DNA of 64,000 bases from Hydrogenophaga pseudoflava (GTDB taxonomy: Bacteria > Pseudomonadota > Gammaproteobacteria > Burkholderiales > Burkholderiaceae_C), in contig NZ_JAVHJP010000001.1 in the NCBI RefSeq assembly GCF_031020795.1, positions 62,001-126,000 of the forward strand, written 5' to 3'. Shown one piece after another: positions 35,511-43,574 of the stretch; position 1 is the first letter of the stretch, and each line of letters begins with the position of its first letter. The notes beneath the pieces are model-generated. The model did not search any database and was not told where the DNA came from. It saw only the letters and a list, made by a program, of their open reading frames with translations. The translations under genes and the position numbers were made by a program.

Positions 35511-35582
35511 TTAGATTATAGGCCAAGGCCGCGATCTTCCCAGTCGCAGGCGCCCCGCGTCTGCCGCTGCGACGACAAAGCA

Positions 35583-35612
35583 AGGGATATCCCTATTAAC
35601 CGACCAGTCGGT
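35583..35612. promoter_or_regulatory. Two adjacent palindromes near the TRAP promoter
   Basis: AGGGATATCCCT (35583-35594) is a perfect 12-bp palindrome. ACCGACCAGTCGGT (35599-35612) is a 6-2-6 inverted repeat typical of TetR-family operators. Both lie about 107-136 bp upstream of the TRAP binding-protein start. The rest of 35325-35718 holds no gene that I can support. Confidence 0.6.
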
Positions 35613-35718
35613 CGGCCAATTCGGGTAATTCACTAGGGGGCCGACAAGGGGATTGGCCTATAGTGAATCAGGTCTTTTTGTTTATCTTTCGTAACGATTC
35701 AAACCCAGGAGACAACGC

Positions 35719-36735
35719 ATGAAGTTCCGTCTTGCCGCCGCTGCGGCGATCACCGCCACCCTGTTTGCGGGCACCGCCGTGCAGGCCCAGACCGTGTTCA
35801 CGGCGTCGACCTGGGTACCTCCCACGCACACATTGAGCGTGGCACAGAAGGAATGGTGCGATGCCCTCGAGAAGGAAAGCACCGGCCGCATGAAGTGCAA
35901 CATCCTGCCCAAGGCTGTGTCTGCCCCTCCGGGCACCTTTGATGCGGTGCGCGACGGTCTGGCCGACATTTCCTTCACGGTCGACGGCTACACCCCGGGC
36001 CGCTTCATCAACACCCAGATGGCCGAGTTCCCGTTCCTGGGCGACAACTCCATGGCCACCTCGGTGGCCTACCAGCGCATCTACAGCAAGTACTTCGCAC
36101 CGCTGGGCGAGCACAAGGGCGTGAAGGTGCTGGGCGTGTTCACCCACGGCCCCGGCACCATCTTCAACAGCAAGAAACCGGTCAACAGCATCGCCGATGG
36201 GGCCACGCTCAAGTGGCGCATCGGCGGCGGCAACATCAATGAGCTGACCAAGCTGATGGGCTGGAACACCACGCTCAAGCCCGCCACCGAGGCGTTCGAA
36301 CTGCTGTCCACCGGCGTCATGGACGGCACCCTGTTCCCCGACGAGTCCATCGCCTCGTTCAAGCTGAGCATGATCAAGCACGCCACCACGCTGCCCGGCG
36401 GCCTGTACAACACCAGCTTCGTGTTCATGATGAACCCGGCCAAATACGACGCCCTTGCAGCGCAGGACAAGGCCGTGATCGACAAGCTCTCGGGCGAATA
36501 CGCCGCCCGCCTGTTCGGTGCCGGCTGGGACAAGGTGGACGACGCCTCGGTCAACGGCGCGCAGAAGGCGCAGAGCGTGCAGCGCATCAAGGCGTCTGAT
36601 GCCTTCGTGAACGAGGTCAAGTCCAAACAGGCTCCGCTGGAAGACAAGTGGGCGGCGGCTGCGGAAGCCAAGGGCCTGAAGAACGCCAAGGCGGTGCTGG
36701 CCGAGTTCCGCGCCGAAATCGCGAAGATCAAGTAA
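35719..36735 (+). CDS. TRAP transporter substrate-binding protein, second module
   Basis: Protein of 338 residues with a signal peptide (RLAAAAAITATLFAGTAVQA, cleavage before QTVFTAS). It has the DctP fold but is distant from the first module: WVPPTHTLSVAQKEWCDALE and GATLKWRIGGGNINELTKLM replace the more common substrate segments. The arginine in KWRIGG is the likely carboxylate clamp. The ligand is unknown. It is preceded by CAGGAGAC and starts an operon with DctQ and DctM. Placement next to etfBA, with shared regulatory DNA, hints at a carboxylic acid that is degraded as a CoA ester. Confidence 0.9.
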   Translation: MKFRLAAAAAITATLFAGTAVQAQTVFTASTWVPPTHTLSVAQKEWCDALEKESTGRMKCNILPKAVSAPPGTFDAVRDGLADISFTVDGYTPGRFINTQMAEFPFLGDNSMATSVAYQRIYSKYFAPLGEHKGVKVLGVFTHGPGTIFNSKKPVNSIADGATLKWRIGGGNINELTKLMGWNTTLKPATEAFELLSTGVMDGTLFPDESIASFKLSMIKHATTLPGGLYNTSFVFMMNPAKYDALAAQDKAVIDKLSGEYAARLFGAGWDKVDDASVNGAQKAQSVQRIKASDAFVNEVKSKQAPLEDKWAAAAEAKGLKNAKAVLAEFRAEIAKIK

Positions 36736-36765
36736 GCCTGGTGCCAGCCTGGCACCGTCTGATGA

Positions 36766-36810
36766 CCGGCGGGATGGCCGCGGTGGCCGCCCCGCCGGTT
36801 TGTCTTGTCT
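36766..36810 (+). terminator. Hairpin between second TRAP binding protein and permeases
   Basis: CCGGCGGG (36766-36773) pairs with CCCGCCGG (36791-36798), with a nested GGCC/GGCC pair inside, followed by TTTGTCTTGT. A smaller hairpin (GGTGCCAG with CTGGCACC, 36740-36756) precedes it. Together they probably lower permease expression relative to the binding protein. Confidence 0.6.
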
Positions 36811-36821
36811 GACACCCCATC

Positions 36822-37313
36822 ATGCTTCAGACCCTTGAAAAGCTGCTTCGCTGGACCACAGGCCTCATGGCGGCAATGGCCTTGTTTTCCATCATGTGGC
36901 TGACCCTTTTTGACGTCACCGGCCGAAAGTTCCTCAATCACTCGGTCCCAGGTGGTCTGGAGTTGACGGAGATCCTGATGGTCATCGTGATTTTCGGTGC
37001 TTTACCGCTCGTGTCGTGGCGGGGCGAACACGTGGTGTTCGACTCCCTCGACCACCTGATCCCGCCCTGGGTCAAGGAGGTCCAGAACCGGCTGATCGAA
37101 CTCGTCTGCGCGGCCACTTTTGCCGGCTTGGCATGGCTGATGATGCAGAGAGCGCTGCGGTTTGCCGAATACGGCGACACCACGGTGTACCTGCAGTTTT
37201 CCATCGCTCCGGTCGCCTGGCTCATGGCTGGTCTGCTGCTGATCACGGCGCTGGTGCATTTTCTGTTCGTGTTCGTGCCTGCCTCCACGTCGGATGCCGG
37301 GGGAGCCGCATGA
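36822..37313 (+). CDS. TRAP transporter small permease DctQ, second module
   Basis: Protein of 163 residues with four membrane helices. WLTLFDVTGRKFLNHSVPGG LELTEILM is the DctQ family segment, with the arginine and the acidic ELTE motif. It forms the membrane unit with the next gene. Its stop overlaps the DctM start (ATGA). The start at 36822 has no strong ribosome site, in line with lower translation after the hairpin region. Confidence 0.88.
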   Translation: MLQTLEKLLRWTTGLMAAMALFSIMWLTLFDVTGRKFLNHSVPGGLELTEILMVIVIFGALPLVSWRGEHVVFDSLDHLIPPWVKEVQNRLIELVCAATFAGLAWLMMQRALRFAEYGDTTVYLQFSIAPVAWLMAGLLLITALVHFLFVFVPASTSDAGGAA

Positions 37314-38605
37314 CCGAAGCCGCCCTGGGATTTGCTGCAGTCTTCCTGCTGGCGCTGCTGCGCGTGCCGCTGGCCGTCGCCATGTCGCTGGTGGGCATTG
37401 CGGGACTGGGTCTGATGCGTGGCTGGTCACCCGCTTTTGCGAGCACCAGCCAGGTCATCTTTGAAACCGGCTTCCAGTACGTGCTGTCCGTGATCCCGCT
37501 GTTCGTGCTGATGGGCAATTTCGTTGCCCGCGCGGGCATGGCGCGGGAGCTGTTTTCAGCAGCCAATGCATTTGTCGGACACAAACGCGGGGGGCTCGCA
37601 ATGGCCAGCGTGATCGCGTCCGGCGGGTTCGGCGCCATCTGTGGCTCTTCTATCGCAACCGCAGCCACAATGACTCGCGTCGCCTACCCGGAGATGAAGG
37701 CACACGGGTACAAGGACTCACTGGCTGCCGGATCCATCGGTGCCGGTGGCACGCTGGGCATCCTCATCCCGCCGTCCACGATCATGGTGATCTACGGGAT
37801 CATCACCGAAACCGACATCGGCAAGCTGTTCATCGCCGGTATCCTCCCGGGCATCGTCGCCATCGTCTGCCTGTGCATGGCCGTGGTGTTCATCACCTGG
37901 AAAGATCCGTCCGCCGGCCCACCGGCGGAGCGGGCCACCTGGCGCCAGCGGTGGATTGCCATACGGGGGGTCTGGGGAGTGGTGGTGCTCTTCGCGCTGG
38001 TGATCGGAGGCATCTATGGCGGCGTGTTCACCGCCACTGAAGGTGCGGGTGTCGGTGCGGCGGGCGCTTTCATGTTCGCCCTGCTGCGGGGATCGCTCAC
38101 GCCACGCGCTCTGATGGACATTTTGGTGGAGAGTGCCCGCACCACAGCGATGCTGTTCACCATCCTGATCGCCGCGATGATCTTCAGCAACTTCGTGAAC
38201 TTCACGTCGATGCCGGGCGACCTGCGGGACTTCATCCTTCAGTTCAGTCCGAACCCGATCATGGTGGTCGTCATGATGATGGGCATCTATGTGGCACTCG
38301 GCCTGGTGATGGAGGAACTCTCGATGGTGCTGCTGACCATCCCGGTGTTTTTTCCCGTCATCACCGGCCTCGGTTTCGACCCTGTGTGGTTCGGCATCCT
38401 GATCGTGACCATCGTCGAGATCGGCATGATCTCGCCACCGGTGGGCATGAACCTGTTTGTCATCAACAGCCTGCTGCCCGATGTGAAACTCAATGCGATC
38501 TTCCGGGGCGTCTGGCCCTTCGTGATGGCCGACATCGTGCGACTAGCCATTCTGATCGCGTTCCCGGCCATCTCGCTGTGGCTGCCCAGCCTGATGCGCT
38601 CCTGA
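37310..38605 (+). CDS. TRAP transporter large permease DctM, second module
   Basis: Protein of 431 residues with about twelve membrane helices. DctM landmarks are VIPLFVLMGNFVARAGMARE, FGAICGSSIATAATMTRVAY, GTLGILIPPSTIMVIYGIIT and IGMISPPVGMNLFVINSLLP. It transports the acid held by the binding protein using a sodium gradient. It overlaps dctQ by 4 bp. GC content of this operon is slightly lower than that of the neighbouring genes. It ends 13 bp before the convergent mscS gene. Confidence 0.92.
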   Translation: MTEAALGFAAVFLLALLRVPLAVAMSLVGIAGLGLMRGWSPAFASTSQVIFETGFQYVLSVIPLFVLMGNFVARAGMARELFSAANAFVGHKRGGLAMASVIASGGFGAICGSSIATAATMTRVAYPEMKAHGYKDSLAAGSIGAGGTLGILIPPSTIMVIYGIITETDIGKLFIAGILPGIVAIVCLCMAVVFITWKDPSAGPPAERATWRQRWIAIRGVWGVVVLFALVIGGIYGGVFTATEGAGVGAAGAFMFALLRGSLTPRALMDILVESARTTAMLFTILIAAMIFSNFVNFTSMPGDLRDFILQFSPNPIMVVVMMMGIYVALGLVMEELSMVLLTIPVFFPVITGLGFDPVWFGILIVTIVEIGMISPPVGMNLFVINSLLPDVKLNAIFRGVWPFVMADIVRLAILIAFPAISLWLPSLMRS

Positions 38606-38618
38606 CGCTTCGCCTGGC

Positions 38619-39899
38619 TCACCCTCCCGCGCGCATGTGCACCACGCGCTGGGGGTAAGGAATCTCGATGCCGTGCAAGCGCAGCGCGGCCAGCACCGCC
38701 AGGTTGATGTCGGAACGCAGGTTCAGCTGACCGTTCTCGGGGTCGGCGATCCAGTACCCCAGGGTGAACTCCAGGCCGTCGGCCCCGAAGGCCGACAGCG
38801 CCGCGTTGGGTGCCGGCTCGCGCAGCACCCGCGGTTGTGCCAGTGCCGACTCCACCAGCACGCGGCGCACCGCGTCGACGTCGCTGTCATAACCCACCGA
38901 CACCACGGTGGACTGCCACACCTTGGGGTCCGCCAGCGACAGGTTCTCCACGCGGCTGGTGATCAGCATCTCGTTGGGCACGATCGACTCACGCCCCGCC
39001 GCGGAGCGGATCAGGGTGTAGCGGGTCGTGATGTCGGTGATGCGGCCTTCAAAGTTGTCGACCCGGACGTTGTCGCCGATGCGCATGCTGCGCTCGGCCA
39101 GGATCACGAAACCGCTCACGTAGTTGGCCGCCAGCTTCTGCAGGCCAAAGCCGATGCCCACGCCCACCGCACCGCCCAGCACCGACAGCGCGGTCAGGTC
39201 GATGCCCACCGCCGACAGCGCGACGATGAGGCCCAGGAACATCAGGATGGCGCGGGTCGCGTTGCTCAGCGCCTTGCGCAGCGACAGGTCGCTGCCGATG
39301 GCCGCCTTGAGCAGGCGCGCTTCGATTGCCGCGGAGATCCACAGCGTCACGATCAGCATGGCGCCCGCGGTCAAGGCCCCTTCAATCAGGGTGCGCAGGC
39401 TCACCGTGCTGGACCCCATCTTCCAGGTGATGCGCTCCATCTCGTCCAGCACGATGGGCAGCAGGCCACTCACCCAGAGCACCATGAAACCCCAGGCCAT
39501 CCAAGAGATGGTGCGCTCCATCACCCGCACCCAGGGCGCCGACGAGAACGCCGCCTGCAACACCTTCACGCCGACCCGGATCACCACCAGAGACACCAGC
39601 ACTGGAATCGCGACCTTGAACACCGCCAGCGGAACCTGCTGGGCCAGCGCGCTGCGGGCCATGTACGCCAGGGTCAGCAGCAGCACGGGGAACAGCACCC
39701 CGTCGACCACCTGATGGCCGAACAGGATCGATGACCTCTCCTGCTGCATGTTCAGGCCGCGTCGCAGCAGGCTCCCCAGTCCCCAGGCCACCACGACGCA
39801 CAGCGCCAGCACGCCCAGCTCGATCCACACGGTGGTCTGCTGGAAGCCGGACAGCCAGGCATCGAAATCCTGGATGGGCGGTGTGTCGTTGCTCACCAT
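38619..39899 (-). CDS. MscS-family mechanosensitive ion channel
   Basis: Protein of 426 residues. Five or more membrane helices precede the MscS pore helix, LSVLGGAVGVGIGFGLQKLA, which has the Gly/Ala packing face. The beta domain follows (SMRIGDNVRVDNFEGRITDI; ESIVPNEMLITSRVENLS). It opens under membrane tension and releases solutes during osmotic downshock. The ATG at 39899 overlaps the preceding crotonase gene end by 7 bp, so the two are co-transcribed. Confidence 0.9.
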   Translation of the reverse strand: MVSNDTPPIQDFDAWLSGFQQTTVWIELGVLALCVVVAWGLGSLLRRGLNMQQERSSILFGHQVVDGVLFPVLLLTLAYMARSALAQQVPLAVFKVAIPVLVSLVVIRVGVKVLQAAFSSAPWVRVMERTISWMAWGFMVLWVSGLLPIVLDEMERITWKMGSSTVSLRTLIEGALTAGAMLIVTLWISAAIEARLLKAAIGSDLSLRKALSNATRAILMFLGLIVALSAVGIDLTALSVLGGAVGVGIGFGLQKLAANYVSGFVILAERSMRIGDNVRVDNFEGRITDITTRYTLIRSAAGRESIVPNEMLITSRVENLSLADPKVWQSTVVSVGYDSDVDAVRRVLVESALAQPRVLREPAPNAALSAFGADGLEFTLGYWIADPENGQLNLRSDINLAVLAALRLHGIEIPYPQRVVHMRAGG

Positions 39900-40666
39900 C
39901 GGGGCGCCCTCTTCTCGATGAAGGCCTGCACGCCTTCCTGCGCCACCTCGTGCACCATGTTGCAAGCCATGGTCTGGCCAGCCAGCTGGTAGGCCGATTC
40001 CATGCCGGTCTCCAGCTGCCGGTAGAACAGCGCCTTGCCCATCGCGAGCGCCTCGCGCGGCTTGCCCAGGATGCGGTCCACCAGCGCGGCCACTTCGGCG
40101 TCCAGTGCGTCGGCCGTCACCACCCGGTTGACCAGCCCACGGGCCTTCGCCTCGTCGGCCGAGATGAAGTCACCCGTCAGCAGCATTTCCATGGCCTGCT
40201 TGGGCAGCATGTTGCGCGACAGCGCCACGCTCGGCGTCGCGCAGAACAGGCCCACGTCAATGCCGTTGACGCCGAAGCTCGCCTCCTTCACGGCCACCGC
40301 CAGGTCGCACTGCGCCACCAGCTGGCAACCGGCAGCGGTGGCCAGGCCATGGACGCGCGCGATCACCGGCACCTCCAGTTTGCGGATGGACAGCATGAGC
40401 TTCGAGCAGGTCGCGAACAGGGACTGGTAGTAGGCCAGTTCCGGGCGCGCCTTCATTTCCTTGAGGTCGTGCCCGGCGCAAAAGGCCCGGCCCTCGGCTG
40501 CGATCACCACGGCCCGTGCTCCGGGGTCGGCGGCCACGGCGTCCAGCGCCCGCTGGAACGAGCCCATCATGGCTTCTGAAAGGACGTTGAACGTCCGGGG
40601 GTTGTTCAGGGTGAGGGTGTGCACGCCACGGTCGTCGCGGCTGGTGAGAAAAATATCGTCGGTCAT
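39893..40666 (-). CDS. Crotonase-fold protein, ECHDC3-like, lacking both catalytic glutamates
   Basis: Protein of 257 residues with the enoyl-CoA hydratase fold: oxyanion-hole segment AFCAGHDLKEM and a second one, ATAAGCQLVAQCDLAVA. In true hydratases the two acid-base glutamates lie in GGCE and FGxPE. Here these positions read AGCQ and FGVNG, so both are lost. This matches the ECHDC3-like group, whose activity is unclear. The ATG at 40666 is preferred; a TTG two codons upstream is possible. It follows the deacetylase-like gene by 9 bp and overlaps mscS. Confidence 0.85.
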   Translation of the reverse strand: MTDDIFLTSRDDRGVHTLTLNNPRTFNVLSEAMMGSFQRALDAVAADPGARAVVIAAEGRAFCAGHDLKEMKARPELAYYQSLFATCSKLMLSIRKLEVPVIARVHGLATAAGCQLVAQCDLAVAVKEASFGVNGIDVGLFCATPSVALSRNMLPKQAMEMLLTGDFISADEAKARGLVNRVVTADALDAEVAALVDRILGKPREALAMGKALFYRQLETGMESAYQLAGQTMACNMVHEVAQEGVQAFIEKRAPRW

Positions 40667-40675
40667 GTTCAATGT

Positions 40676-41629
40676 TCAAAGCCCTGAGAGCACGCGCAGA
40701 TGCGCCTCCACACTCCGCGCCAGCGCACTGAGGTCGTAGCCGCCTTCGAGGCAGCTCACGATGCGGCCCTGGGCGTGGCGCGCGGCGACTTCCTTGATGC
40801 GCTCGGTGATCCAGGCATAGTCGCTTTCCACCAGCCCCATCTGTCCCATGTCGTCTTCGCGGTGGGCGTCGAAACCGGCGCTGATGAAGATCATCTGCGG
40901 CCGGTGGGCATCGAGCCGTGGGAGCCACATCATGTCGACCAGTTCCCGAACTTCCATGCCCCTGGTGTAGGCAGGCACCGGCAGGTTCACCAGATTGGCG
41001 GCGGTGGAGTGGTCCCAGGGCGGATAGAAGGGGTGCTGGTAGAAGCTGCACATGAGGATGCGCTCGTCGCCCGCGACGATGTCCTCGGTGCCGTTGCCAT
41101 GGTGCACATCGAAATCGATGATGGCCACACGCTGCAGGCCGTGGCGCTCCAGGGCGTACTTGGCCGCGACCGCCACATTGTTGACGAAGCAGAAGCCCAT
41201 GGCCTGGTGGCGCGTGGCGTGGTGCCCGGGCGGGCGCACCGCACAGAAGGCGTTGGCCAGTTCGCCGGCCATGACCGCGTCGGTGGCGTCGATGGCAGCG
41301 CCTGCGGCCATCAGGATCGCATCCCAGCTGTGCACATTGATGGAGGTGTCGGGGTCGATCTGCGCGTGGTCCGGACCGCCGGCGGCGATGTCGTCGCGCA
41401 GCTGGTCGGACAGGCCGCGCAGCGCGGCCAGGTGCATGCGGCCGTGGGCCAGTTCCAGATCAGCCAGCGCGGCCGCCGTGGCTTCGCGCTTGTCCAGGGC
41501 CATGTCCAGTCCCGAGGCCAGCAGACGGTCCTGTATCGCGTCCAGTCGGGCAGGGCATTCGGGGTGTCCCGGCCCCATCTCGTGCCGCCAGCAGTCGCGG
41601 TGGGTGAAATAACCGGTGGCCTGGCTCAT
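40676..41629 (-). CDS. Histone deacetylase-family amidohydrolase
   Basis: Protein of 317 residues. The zinc-site motifs are intact: RPPGHHATRHQAMGFCFVNN, IIDFDVHHGNGTEDI with Asp and His ligands, and ISAGFDAHREDDMGQM with the second Asp. Bacterial members deacetylate polyamines, acetoin-related compounds or other acetylated amines. A C-terminal SCLEGGYDLSALARSVEAHL segment completes the family pattern. The ATG at 41629 is chosen from several possible starts because it sits next to the domain. The divergent moxR gene starts 26 bp away, so the two promoters must overlap. Confidence 0.9.
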   Translation of the reverse strand: MSQATGYFTHRDCWRHEMGPGHPECPARLDAIQDRLLASGLDMALDKREATAAALADLELAHGRMHLAALRGLSDQLRDDIAAGGPDHAQIDPDTSINVHSWDAILMAAGAAIDATDAVMAGELANAFCAVRPPGHHATRHQAMGFCFVNNVAVAAKYALERHGLQRVAIIDFDVHHGNGTEDIVAGDERILMCSFYQHPFYPPWDHSTAANLVNLPVPAYTRGMEVRELVDMMWLPRLDAHRPQMIFISAGFDAHREDDMGQMGLVESDYAWITERIKEVAARHAQGRIVSCLEGGYDLSALARSVEAHLRVLSGL

Positions 41630-41655
41630 CACTTTTTTACGGTAAGGTTCACGGC

Positions 41656-42581
<926 letters not shown>

Positions 42582-42585
<4 letters not shown>

Positions 42586-43574
42586 GTCCCCTGGCCCCGC
42601 TGCACGCCCTGCGCCGACGGCTGCGGCAGTGGTTCCATGCGCGGCTGCCGCGCACCGACACCCTGCTGCTGACCCAGCGCAACGTCTACATCCTGCCCAC
42701 GCGCGCCGGCTGGATGCTGGCGCTCACCCTGCTCCTGCTGCTGGTGGGCAGCATCAACTACCAGCTGAACCTGGGCTATCTGCTGACCTTCCTGCTCGCC
42801 GGCAGTGCACTGACCGGCATGCACAGCAGCCACGCCAACCTGCGCGGCCTCACCCTGCACCTGAGCCCGCCTGCGCCGGTGCATGCTGGCCACGCGGCGG
42901 CGCTGGACATCCGGCTGGCAAACGACAAGGGCCGGGCGCGCCACGGCATTGGCCTCGGCGTGGTCGCCGAGACCTCTGCCGGCGAACCCCACCTGGCGTG
43001 GACCGATGTGCCGGCCCAGGGCAGCGCCCGCCTGCAGGTCGCGTCGGTGTTTCCCCGGCGCGGCCTGCACCCACTGGCGCCGCTGACCGCCGTCACCCTG
43101 TTCCCCATGGGCACCTTCCGCGTCTGGACCGTGTGGCGACCTGCGACCCAGGTGCTGGTCTACCCCGCGCCCGAAGCCCACCCGCCGCCCCTGCCGCCTG
43201 GTGAACCACAGCCGGGTTTCGCCGGCAGCGCGAGCGTGCAGACCACCGGCGAATTCGACGGTGTGCGCGCGTACCGGCGGGGCGACCCGCAAAAGTCCGT
43301 CGTCTGGAAGAAGGCGGCGCAGGCCTTTGCGGCCGGTCGCGACGACCTGGTCAGCCGCGACGCCCTCTCCAGCCAGCGCCAGCAGCTCTGGCTGGACCAC
43401 ACCCGCTGCGGAGCCCCGGATCTGGAGTCACGGCTCTCGCGCCTCACCGCCTGGGTGCTGATGGCCGAGCGCCTGGGGCTGGACTACGGCCTGCGCATCC
43501 CCGGCCACGAGCTGGTCCCCGACCAGGGCCCGACGCACCGCGCCCGCTGCCTGGAGGCACTTGCCCTGTGCTGA
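42582..43574 (+). CDS. DUF58-family protein
   Basis: Protein of 330 residues. Two membrane helices near the N terminus (AGWMLALTLLLLLVGS; LGYLLTFLLAGSALTG) are followed by a beta-rich part and the hallmark EFDGVRAYRRGDPQKSVVWK of DUF58. In many bacteria it is coded between moxR and a transglutaminase, and the three are thought to act together; the biochemical role is unknown. It starts at a GTG overlapping moxR by four bases. Its end overlaps the earliest possible start of the next gene, GTGCTGA. Confidence 0.88.
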
